A DNA stretch of 5,323 nt, taken from Candidatus Zixiibacteriota bacterium. GTDB taxonomy: Bacteria > Zixibacteria > MSB-5A5 > JAABVY01 > JAHJOQ01. Each line of letters starts with the position of its first letter. The first letter of the stretch is position 1. The notes beneath the pieces were generated by a model. It was not told the origin of the DNA. It did no database searches and worked only from the letters and a program-made list of their open reading frames with translations. The stretch is from assembly GCA_030631455.1 (NCBI GenBank), contig DAOVLC010000136.1, positions 1-5,323 of the forward strand, given 5' to 3'. Both the position numbers and the translations under genes were made by a program. This document shows positions 1-5,323 of this stretch, piece by piece.

Positions 1-632
1 ATCGACGTTGCTCTCTTCCTACGCACCGCATAGCCTCCTGCAAGCAGCAGAAGCATAATCAAGGCGATTACACCCCATGTCGTCAATCCCGGCAAACGCC
101 ACTCGGCAGCTTCGGCGGGGGCGTGAACAGGCCCTTCTCCCATGCCGACCGGTTGATCCCAGTCCGCCGAGGCACCTCCGCCAGCAACCGCCAAGACCCA
201 GGTCACTGTATGCGCCTCTCCGGCATGGTCGAACCCGAACGTGAACGGTGTCGTTAGGAGCGGCGGCCCCGCAAACCCAATCTGGAATGGGCAGTCATCT
301 CCGGGCGTTGGCGAGGCGTCGCCGTGGGGCGTCTTGTTCCACGAGTGTGGCATGCTCCCGGGCTCTGCGCCGGTAGTGATATCGAATTGCCATCCATCCG
401 GCATACAGACGTTATGGTAGTTGTCTTCATTCCCGTCTTCAGTGCCGATAATTAGCAAGACAACCTGGCTGCCCTGCGGATCGACTTCATACGTATACCG
501 CAATACCCTCTCACAATCGCTTATCCCACTCCCGCCTACTTCGGCACATGTACATTTGACCGTCTGTCCCTGAAGTTGGCTGCCTATCAGCATCGAAATG
601 GCAAACATCGCCAATAGCATCTTCCTAACCAT
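1..632 (-). CDS. Exported protein with IPTL-CTERM-like C-terminal sorting signal (3' end cut by window edge)
   Basis: I do not recognise the family of the main domain. Read on the minus strand from ATG at 632-630, the frame stays open for 210 codons to the window edge. Residues 1-23 form a signal peptide (basic MVRK, hydrophobic core, probable cleavage near LQGQ/TV). The ectodomain (about 24-175) has five cysteines (27, 29, 40, 76, 114), two of them as a CTC pair, and is rich in Gly, Pro, Asp and Trp. Residues 180-187 read LPGLTTWG, followed by about 16 hydrophobic residues and the basic cluster RRKR (204-207). That tripartite layout matches the IPTL-CTERM class (I-P-T-L-x-x-W-G, helix, Arg-rich end), a relative of PEP-CTERM thought to direct processing or anchoring at the cell surface. 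Since such proteins end soon after the basic cluster, only a few residues are probably missing. The start is fixed by a GGAGG 7 nt upstream. It is transcribed divergently from the kinase gene. The gene call is firm; the role is unknown. Confidence 0.85.
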   Translation of the reverse strand, partial: MVRKMLLAMFAISMLIGSQLQGQTVKCTCAEVGGSGISDCERVLRYTYEVDPQGSQVVLLIIGTEDGNEDNYHNVCMPDGWQFDITTGAEPGSMPHSWNKTPHGDASPTPGDDCPFQIGFAGPPLLTTPFTFGFDHAGEAHTVTWVLAVAGGGASADWDQPVGMGEGPVHAPAEAAEWRLPGLTTWGVIALIMLLLLAGGYAVRRKRATS

Positions 633-639
633 AGCAGTT

Positions 640-645
640 CCTCCC
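640..645 (-). promoter_or_regulatory. Ribosome binding site of the IPTL-CTERM-like gene
   Basis: On the minus strand the sequence GGGAGG lies 7 nt before the ATG at 632-630. This is a near-consensus Shine-Dalgarno and decides the start; the next in-frame ATG (codon 5) would remove the basic residues of the signal peptide. Confidence 0.75.
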
Positions 646-680
646 AATGCGGTTTCCCCATGTCAAATCCATGGGTAGTT

Positions 681-708
681 ATGATACATAGACAATTCTG
701 TTTACAAA
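681..708 (-). promoter_or_regulatory. Possible sigma70-type promoter for the minus-strand exported protein
   Basis: Reading the minus strand, TATCAT (complement of 681-686) matches five of six bases of TATAAT. TTTGTA or TTGTAA (complement of 702-708) lies 15-16 bp upstream as a weak -35. The stretch is AT-rich relative to its surroundings and would give a leader of roughly 40 nt before the ATG at 632. Support is motif similarity only, and promoter consensus in this lineage is unknown. Confidence 0.35.
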
Positions 709-740
709 TGAATACTAACACTTTGGGACTCTTTATGCAA

Positions 741-766
741 GTGAATTCTCACTCCCGGTGATTCAC
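741..766. promoter_or_regulatory. Two adjacent GTGA/TCAC dyads in the divergent intergenic region (operator-like)
   Basis: GTGAATTCTCAC (741-752) is GTGA and TCAC around a 4-bp centre, and GTGATTCAC (758-766) is the same arms around one base. Both contain GTGA..TTC..CAC, and their starts are 17 bp apart. They lie between the two divergent genes (starts at 632 and 897), where a regulator could act on either. The different centre lengths weaken the case for one dimeric binding protein. No regulator gene is visible in the window. Confidence 0.25.
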
Positions 767-883
767 GGGTTTGACCGAGGAAGTAGCTCACTATGGTTCC
801 GGGTGTCCCGTATCGAACGTCGACCAAGTTGTCCCTTTGTCTTTTTTGTTGACTGACAACGCATCACGCGATTCCTTTGCCAC

Positions 884-888
884 GAGGT
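884..888 (+). promoter_or_regulatory. Ribosome binding site of the kinase gene
   Basis: GAGGT at 884-888 lies 8 nt before ATG 897. It supports this ATG rather than the later in-frame ATG at codon 5, which also has no comparable purine-rich stretch before it. Confidence 0.6.
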
Positions 889-896
889 AACGCAGT

Positions 897-2528
897 ATGT
901 CTAACGAAATGATCGGCAAATACGAGATTCTGGAGAAACGCGGCGAGGGTGGTTTCGGTGTCCTGTACAAGGCGATGGACCCGATGATCGAGCGCGTGGT
1001 TGCGCTTAAGGTACTGCATACCCAATACGCGTCGAATGAGCGCCTGTCCGCATGGTTCAAGCGCGAAGCGAAGGCCATGGCAAGGCTCAATCACCCCAAC
1101 ATTGTCACGATTCACAGTTTCGAAATAGAGGGTGACCGGCACTTCATCATCATGGAGTATGTCGAAGGGTCCAACCTGGATGAGGATATCAAGCAGAGTG
1201 GGCCTATGCCGATTGATAACATCATCCGGACTGCGCTGCAGATGGTCGACGGTTTTGGTTACGCCCACGAAAATGGCATAGTGCATCGTGACATAAAACC
1301 CTCCAATATAATGGTGGACAGCTCCGGGAAAGTCAAGATAACCGATTTCGGTATCGCCAAGATTCTCGGCGATTCCAAGCTGACCAAGACAGGCACCGGT
1401 GCAGGAAGCCTGCACTACATGTCTCCCGAACAGATCGAGGGAAGGCCGATTGATGCGCGTACGGATATCTATTCGCTCGGCATTACTCTTTATCAAATGA
1501 TAACCGGTAAAGTGCCCTTTAGCGACGAATCCGAGTTTGTGGTGATGCGTGCCCATCTCGATCAGATACCAACCAGTCCATCTCAATTACGCTCGGATAC
1601 TCCGCCGGAATTAGATCGCATCGTGCTGAAGATGCTCGAGAAAAAGCCAGAGGATCGATACGATTCAATGGAAATGCTGGCGAGAGAACTCAAGCGGCTC
1701 GCGGGGCCAGTGACCGGTGACGACAGAGTTGTCGGTGCTGAGCCCATCAATGATCTGACCGTACCAATGACACCGACACCCCAGACACATGGTCTTACCG
1801 AGCCGGAAAGACCCACAGAAGCGAGAACAAGAAGCAAGGTTCCTGCGATTGCCGGTGCGCTGGTGCTTGTTATCGCGGTTGCGGTGGTTTCATACTTGGC
1901 GTTCTTCCGGGGACCTGAAACTTCCTCCGATGCCGAATCAGTTGCCGATTCAACTCTGATGGCTGTGTCTGACAGCCTCGCTGACACCTCAGGCCTTGAG
2001 GGTGGAGGTGCTACAATCGACACGACTTCTACTGAGCCAGCTGAACTGGTCGATCAGACGCCGGTGCCAATCGGGAAACTTCTGATCGAGATTTCACCAT
2101 TCGATTTCCGTGACCGACCGACGGTTGTCTTCGGCGGGAACAGGATGACGGTCGATGACATCCCGTTTGAGATCGCAGGCATAGAGTCTGGATGGCACAG
2201 AGTATCCGTATACTATAAAGACGATAGTTTCGTCGACGATGTCTATATTGACGACGATACTCAGTCCAGAACATATAAGTTCAACGGCCCGACCGGTCGC
2301 GTCTCGATCGGGGCGGAATTCGTAGGACAGGAGAGACAGCCGTGGGCAGAGATACTCATAGACGACAAGCTGATAGAGGCGGGTACTCCAACTTCCGTGG
2401 ATCTCGTTGCGGGTCCCCACAAGATACTGGTGAGAAAAGACGGATACGAATTGGTTGGCAGGCCGAAAATCATTCGTGTAAAGGCGAGAGAGAACAATCA
2501 GGTCAGCTTCAAGCTCCGACGCAGATGA
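897..2528 (+). CDS. Membrane-anchored eukaryotic-type Ser/Thr protein kinase with PEGA-like C-terminal domains
   Basis: It transfers phosphate from ATP to Ser/Thr of target proteins; its targets are unknown. The Hanks-type kinase domain covers about residues 9-268. It has a glycine loop GEGGFG (16-21), ATP-binding Lys38 in ALK, a likely helix-C Glu57, catalytic loop HRDIKPSN (130-137, Asp132), DFG (150-152), an activation loop rich in Thr (163, 165, 167) and MSPE (175-178). All key residues are present, and the Arg before Asp132 makes it an RD kinase, usually activated by loop phosphorylation. A Pro/Thr-rich juxtamembrane linker (about 270-314) leads to one transmembrane helix (about 315-336). 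After it come an acidic Ser/Thr-rich linker (341-388) and two beta-rich segments. The second (about 467-541) fits PEGA: AEILIDD, GTPTSVDLVAGPHKILVRKDGYE, then a final VSFKLRR strand; the first (393-462) looks like a degenerate copy. Known topology puts these outside the cytoplasmic membrane, as sensor or anchor. It precedes the CsgG/TPR operon on the same strand, 111 bp away. Kinase identity is near certain; the sensor role is inferred. Confidence 0.96.
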   Translation: MSNEMIGKYEILEKRGEGGFGVLYKAMDPMIERVVALKVLHTQYASNERLSAWFKREAKAMARLNHPNIVTIHSFEIEGDRHFIIMEYVEGSNLDEDIKQSGPMPIDNIIRTALQMVDGFGYAHENGIVHRDIKPSNIMVDSSGKVKITDFGIAKILGDSKLTKTGTGAGSLHYMSPEQIEGRPIDARTDIYSLGITLYQMITGKVPFSDESEFVVMRAHLDQIPTSPSQLRSDTPPELDRIVLKMLEKKPEDRYDSMEMLARELKRLAGPVTGDDRVVGAEPINDLTVPMTPTPQTHGLTEPERPTEARTRSKVPAIAGALVLVIAVAVVSYLAFFRGPETSSDAESVADSTLMAVSDSLADTSGLEGGGATIDTTSTEPAELVDQTPVPIGKLLIEISPFDFRDRPTVVFGGNRMTVDDIPFEIAGIESGWHRVSVYYKDDSFVDDVYIDDDTQSRTYKFNGPTGRVSIGAEFVGQERQPWAEILIDDKLIEAGTPTSVDLVAGPHKILVRKDGYELVGRPKIIRVKARENNQVSFKLRRR

Positions 2529-2534
2529 TAACTG

Positions 2535-2559
2535 ACCAGTCGGTTGGCCGACAGGTTTT
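2535..2559 (+). terminator. Possible weak rho-independent terminator or attenuator after the kinase gene
   Basis: GTCGG (2539-2543) pairs with CCGAC (2548-2552) around a TTGG loop. After an A/A mismatch the stem continues with ACC (2535-2537) against GGT (2554-2556). A run of four T follows (2556-2559), partly inside the stem. It begins 6 nt after the kinase stop. The T-run is short, so termination could be partial, letting some transcripts continue into the next gene. Confidence 0.4.
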
Positions 2560-2575
2560 GCGGTAAAAGTTTTTG

Positions 2576-2604
2576 TTGCGCATAGGTTTGTTAGTCTCTA
2601 ACAT
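2576..2604 (+). promoter_or_regulatory. Weak candidate promoter upstream of the CsgG/TPR operon
   Basis: TTGCGC (2576-2581) and TAACAT (2599-2604) are 17 bp apart, with three and four matches to the sigma70 boxes. Transcription would begin near 2611, giving a leader of about 30 nt that holds the strong ribosome binding site. Matching is poor; its position right after a possible terminator is the main argument. Confidence 0.28.
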
Positions 2605-2627
2605 AGTCGGTGACAAGTTTCACTATT

Positions 2628-2633
2628 GGAGGG
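2628..2633 (+). promoter_or_regulatory. Strong ribosome binding site that fixes the start of the first CsgG/TPR gene
   Basis: GGAGGG ends 6 nt before ATG 2640, an ideal Shine-Dalgarno placement. An in-frame GTG at 2610 lies upstream of this site and would place ten residues ahead of the signal peptide, so it is not the likely start. Confidence 0.8.
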
Positions 2634-2639
2634 TTGACT

Positions 2640-3668
2640 ATGCGGAAGTACTCAAGAGTTATATCATCGGTGTCGGTTCTTCTCTTGATGTTGCCCTGTA
2701 TCATATTTGCCCAAACAGGGGTAGAAGAACAGCTCGATGAAGCATACAAGCTTTATCGCAAGGCGCATTTCGAGGATGCCATAATAAAGACAACCGACAT
2801 TCTGACCGGCGAAGGACTTAGCAAAGACAACGAAGCGCGTGCGCTTCAGATTCTGAGCATGGCCTCGATCGGCAGGGGCTATGTCGACCAGGCAAAGGCG
2901 TATCTCGAAAAGCTGGTCGATCTCGATCCGATGATCGATCTAGATCCGGATGAATACCCGCCGCAGATCATGTCATTGTGGTACAAGATCAGAGAAGGCA
3001 AGCCTTTTCCGGTCAGTCAGGAAGGCGGAGTCACTGAAATCCAGACTATTGCCGTGATGTATTTCGACAACAACTCGATTTCTGACGATCATGAGCAGCT
3101 TGATGCGCTTTCGAAGGGCCTCGCCTCGATGATGATCTATGAGATCGCGAAAGTCTCGCAGTTGAAGGTCGTGGAACGCGATCGGATCAACTTCCTCGTC
3201 GATGAGTTGAAGCTTCAGCAAAGCGACCTTGTAGATAAGAGTACTGCCGTGAAATTGGGCAAGCTCGTGGGCGCTCACACGTTGCTGATGGGCGGCTTCA
3301 TGAAGATCTCAAAGAAGCAGTTCCGAATTGATGCTCGTTTAGTCAAGGTCGAAACCGGCGAGATCATAAAGGCGGAGTATGTTGAAGGGAAGTCCGATGA
3401 GGTCATGAAACTCGAGAAAGAGTTAGTGATGAAAATGCTTGCCAACCTTGATGTCACGCCGTCTGAGACAGAAGAGAAAGCGATTATGGAGGGCAAGGAT
3501 ACCGGCTTTGATGCGCTCTACCACTATTCGCGTGGCCTCGCATACGAAGACAAGAAGGATTATGTTGCTGCGTTCCAGCAGTACCAGAAAGCGCTGGATA
3601 TTTCACCCGGTTATGTAGAAGCCGAGAAGAAGATGTCACGGCTTGAACCTTTCACGAGTCAGGGATGA
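2640..3668 (+). CDS. Periplasmic TPR and CsgG-like domain protein (first paralogue)
   Basis: The protein has 342 residues from the ATG chosen by its ribosome binding site. Residues 1-24 are a signal peptide (MRKYSR, hydrophobic core, probable cleavage IIFA/QTG). Cys20 is preceded by MLP, a poor lipobox, so a soluble periplasmic protein is likelier than a lipoprotein. Residues 27-120 hold TPR-like helices ending in VDLDPMIDLDPDEYPPQI, a turn-and-proline segment of a kind common in such TPR modules. Residues 133-268 resemble a CsgG-family domain: strand TIAVMYF, a helix, LKVVERDRINFLVDELKLQQSD, GKLVGAHTLLMGGF, then FRIDARLVKVETGEIIKA. A final TPR covers about 288-330. CsgG itself forms the outer-membrane curli pore, but the same fold occurs in non-pore proteins such as FlgO and LpoB; I see no clear membrane-inserting hairpins, so a scaffold role is likelier. 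Its stop overlaps the next start by four bases (ATGA), implying translational coupling. The fold is well supported; the function is not known. Confidence 0.9.
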   Translation: MRKYSRVISSVSVLLLMLPCIIFAQTGVEEQLDEAYKLYRKAHFEDAIIKTTDILTGEGLSKDNEARALQILSMASIGRGYVDQAKAYLEKLVDLDPMIDLDPDEYPPQIMSLWYKIREGKPFPVSQEGGVTEIQTIAVMYFDNNSISDDHEQLDALSKGLASMMIYEIAKVSQLKVVERDRINFLVDELKLQQSDLVDKSTAVKLGKLVGAHTLLMGGFMKISKKQFRIDARLVKVETGEIIKAEYVEGKSDEVMKLEKELVMKMLANLDVTPSETEEKAIMEGKDTGFDALYHYSRGLAYEDKKDYVAAFQQYQKALDISPGYVEAEKKMSRLEPFTSQG

Positions 3669-4996
3669 GACGACTATCGATTAGACCGTTACCATTATTC
3701 GCTGCAATCCTGATGATTCTGTTGATAGCTGGTTGCGGTGCAAACCTCTATCACAAGGGTAGTTCTGCCTTTGATCGAGGGGATTACACCGAAGCGATTG
3801 CCGCATTTGAGGATGCTGTCGCCCGGGAACCGGGCAAGGCTATCGTGTGGCGACAGCTTGGGATTGCCTACTACAAAACCGACCAGTATGACAAGGCTGT
3901 CGACGCCTTGAAGCAGGCTGCTCTGCTCGATCCGGATGACGGTACAACTATATTGTATCTGGGACTGTCCAATGAAGTGCTTGGAAACGAGACTGAGGCG
4001 ATTCAAACCTATCGGGCCTATCTTCTGGCGAATCCTGACGATGAGATGTCTTCGCGTGTAAGGCGGCGTGTGAGATACCTTTCCGACACAAAGCTCAGAA
4101 ACGAGGTGAAAGCTGTCATTCAGAATGAGAGTGAGATCGACGCCGAAAAGATTCCCGCCAATACTGTCGGAGTACTCGGATTCAAGACCGACAGCGTTGA
4201 CCAGCAGTATGCGGTACTCGGCAGAGGTTTGGCGGAAATGTTGACGACTGATCTTGCCAAGATATCCGCTATTACCGTTGTCGAGAGAATGAGGTTGAAC
4301 GAGATCAGAAGTGAATTAAAGCTCTCGCAGTCGGATATGGTCGACAGGGAGACCGCACCGCGCTTCGGAAAGCTAATGGGTGTCGCAACGATCGTAACCG
4401 GCGAACTGGCTCAACCGACGCCGGAAGATCTCCATGCTTCCGCCGGACTGATCAACACGGCGAAAGGAATGGCGGCTTATCCTGATGAGGTCGACGGGAA
4501 GCTTCGGCAGTTCTTCACGCTTCAGAAAAAGCTTACATACAACATCCTTGATGAAATGGGTTACGTGCCCACGGAGGACGAGAAGTTACGGATAGACAGT
4601 ATTCCGACAACATCGCTTCTTGCGTTTCTTGCATACTCTCGCGGGCTGGCTTACGCCGATGAGGGAGAGTTCAGGCTCGCCGAGGCGGAATTCCAAGCTG
4701 CGATTGATGAGGATCCACAATTCGAGGCGGCATCCAGTGCGCTTCAGGAAATCGCAGGGCTTGGCGACTACTCAGGAAGCGTGGAACCGGCAGGCGAGTT
4801 CGAATCGGATCTTATTGAGCGTGCGGATGTCGGAGTTCCGCAGCCGCAGTCCGGTGCCGGGCTCGGAATGACACATGGCGTGATCGGCTTTCAGGTGGAC
4901 GAGGCGGCCCCGAGAGAGGGAGATAACCCGAGGGTTCACCCAAGAGTTAGAGGCGGAGTGACAATCACTGGTACATTCTATCCTGATGAACCATAG
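3665..4996 (+). CDS. TPR and CsgG-like domain lipoprotein (second paralogue)
   Basis: This 443-residue protein has a lipoprotein signal peptide: MRRLSIRP, a hydrophobic core and lipobox IAGC, giving lipidated Cys24. Ala and Asn after Gly25 show no Asp+2 retention signal, so outer-membrane placement is plausible. Three TPRs span about 27-126, for example YHKGSSAFDRGDYTEAIAAF and the next ending in ALLDPDD. A CsgG-like domain runs about 166-297, with TVGVLGF, ITVVERMRLNEIRSELKLSQ, SDMVDRETAPRFGKLMGV and TIVTGEL. A further TPR lies at 316-352 (AYSRGLAYADEGEFRLAEAE). The upstream gene has the same order and shares VVERxRxN, ELKLxQSD and GKLxG, so they are paralogues. Here the strand pair that ends in VETGEII in the first copy is degenerate (DLHASAGLINTAKG). 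The tail (about 365-443) has no recognised domain and ends in GGVTITGTFYPDEP. No good Shine-Dalgarno precedes ATG 3665, so translation probably depends on coupling through the ATGA overlap. Lipoprotein and domain calls are solid; the role in an envelope complex is inferred. Confidence 0.92.
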   Translation: MRRLSIRPLPLFAAILMILLIAGCGANLYHKGSSAFDRGDYTEAIAAFEDAVAREPGKAIVWRQLGIAYYKTDQYDKAVDALKQAALLDPDDGTTILYLGLSNEVLGNETEAIQTYRAYLLANPDDEMSSRVRRRVRYLSDTKLRNEVKAVIQNESEIDAEKIPANTVGVLGFKTDSVDQQYAVLGRGLAEMLTTDLAKISAITVVERMRLNEIRSELKLSQSDMVDRETAPRFGKLMGVATIVTGELAQPTPEDLHASAGLINTAKGMAAYPDEVDGKLRQFFTLQKKLTYNILDEMGYVPTEDEKLRIDSIPTTSLLAFLAYSRGLAYADEGEFRLAEAEFQAAIDEDPQFEAASSALQEIAGLGDYSGSVEPAGEFESDLIERADVGVPQPQSGAGLGMTHGVIGFQVDEAAPREGDNPRVHPRVRGGVTITGTFYPDEP

Positions 4997-5008
4997 GCTT
5001 TGGATATT

Positions 5009-5323
5009 ATGCAAGCATTCAGACTGATCATTCTTATCGTAATCCTTACAGGTTGCCTCGTGAACTGTGCGGTTGGGCAGATTGTCTTTGGCACACCTCC
5101 CGCTGCCAGCGCGAGGTTTGTCTACCAGTCATGGACTATCGAGGATGATATCACCGGAAATAAGCGCGATCTGACACAGTGGTATTTCCCGGTCTACGGG
5201 TTTATCCCAATCGCAGAGCATTGGGAAATTCATGTCTCTTCCGCTTCCGCAGGTACAAACTCGGATTCATCCGGCACCGATGTTTCGATCACCGGGCTGA
5301 ACGATACGCGTATATCGGTGCTA
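5009..5323 (+). CDS. Exported protein, possible lipoprotein or outer-membrane beta-barrel (3' end cut by window edge)
   Basis: The first 105 codons are open to the edge. ATG 5009 lies 12 nt after the previous stop, so the gene probably belongs to the same transcript; the ribosome site is weak (GGA, 4 nt away), and an in-frame TTG at 5000 is a less likely alternative. Residues 1-23 are a hydrophobic export signal. LTGC (13-16) is a good lipobox, but a second Cys follows at 20 (LVNC) and a signal peptidase I site is possible at AVGQ, so lipidation is unsettled. The mature part is rich in aromatic and Ser/Thr/Gly/Asp residues in short alternating segments: RFVYQSWTIEDD, QWYFPVYGFIPIAEHWEIHV, a Ser/Gly/Asp loop, then SITGLNDTRISVL. 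This resembles the first strands and loops of an outer-membrane beta-barrel. I do not recognise a family; the barrel reading is from composition and context only. Confidence 0.75.
   Translation, partial: MQAFRLIILIVILTGCLVNCAVGQIVFGTPPAASARFVYQSWTIEDDITGNKRDLTQWYFPVYGFIPIAEHWEIHVSSASAGTNSDSSGTDVSITGLNDTRISVL

Noticed and set aside
771..797. TTGACC (771-776) with TATGGT (792-797) as the kinase promoter
   Set aside because: The 15-bp spacing and poor -10 box make this too weak to annotate; no better plus-strand promoter was found in 633-896.
828..860. Inverted repeat GTTGTC (828-833) and GACAAC (855-860) upstream of the kinase as a regulatory hairpin
   Set aside because: Six base pairs across a 21-nt loop is weak and could occur by chance; no ligand-binding RNA pattern surrounds it.
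864..1586. Open minus-strand frame of 240 codons opposite the kinase gene
   Set aside because: It lies antisense to the highly conserved kinase catalytic domain, shows no recognisable domain or ribosome site, and is best explained by codon bias of the true gene.
1583..2023. Open minus-strand frame of 146 codons opposite the kinase linker and transmembrane region
   Set aside because: The Ser/Ala-rich translation is the mirror of the low-complexity kinase linker; no independent coding evidence.
2610..2639. GTG at 2610 as the start of the first CsgG/TPR gene
   Set aside because: It would place ten residues, including the GGAGGG ribosome site itself, before a normal signal peptide; ATG 2640 has ideal spacing.
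2919..2948. Near-direct DNA repeat GATCTCGATCCG / GATCTAGATCCG
   Set aside because: It encodes the repeated LDP motif within the TPR module, so protein-level constraint explains it.
2640..4996. A curli secretion system
   Set aside because: Only the CsgG-like domain is shared. No CsgA/B repeats, CsgE or CsgF-like gene is visible, the cores are embedded between TPRs, and clear pore-forming hairpins are not seen.

Overview
The window looks like chromosome from a Gram-negative, moderate-GC bacterium. Evidence for a diderm envelope: one clear lipoprotein with an LxxC-type lipobox, a probable second lipoprotein or exported outer-membrane-type protein, two proteins with a CsgG-like domain, and a surface protein whose C-terminus resembles the IPTL-CTERM sorting class. 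A eukaryotic-type Ser/Thr kinase with a PEGA-type C-terminus beside TPR/CsgG proteins is what I would expect in little-cultured lineages of the FCB/Zixibacteria/Latescibacteria sort. That placement is an impression, not a sequence match.

Layout. (1) Positions 1-632, minus strand: an exported protein, ORF-open at the left edge, with a signal peptide, a Cys-containing ectodomain and an LPGLTTWG + hydrophobic helix + RRKR tail. (2) Positions 633-896: a divergent intergenic region with a plausible minus-strand promoter and two neighbouring GTGA...TCAC dyads. (3) Positions 897-2528, plus strand: a complete 543-residue membrane-anchored Ser/Thr kinase with a cytoplasmic RD-type catalytic domain, one transmembrane helix and two PEGA-like beta domains outside the membrane. 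(4) Positions 2529-2639: a gap with a possible weak terminator, a weak promoter and a strong Shine-Dalgarno. (5) Positions 2640-3668 and 3665-4996: two neighbouring genes overlapping by ATGA. Both encode TPR-CsgG-like-TPR proteins that are clearly paralogous; the first has an ordinary signal peptide, the second is a lipoprotein with an extra C-terminal tail. (6) Positions 5009-5323: the start of a fourth gene in the same run, an exported protein cut by the right edge.

How they may work together: the last three genes form a likely operon for an envelope complex (periplasmic CsgG/TPR protein, CsgG/TPR lipoprotein, possible outer-membrane protein). The kinase immediately upstream, same strand, could sense envelope state through its PEGA-like domains and signal to the cytoplasm. 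The operon is supported by spacing and overlap; the functional link to the kinase is inference from adjacency only. No RNA genes, CRISPR arrays, insertion sequences or phage genes were seen.
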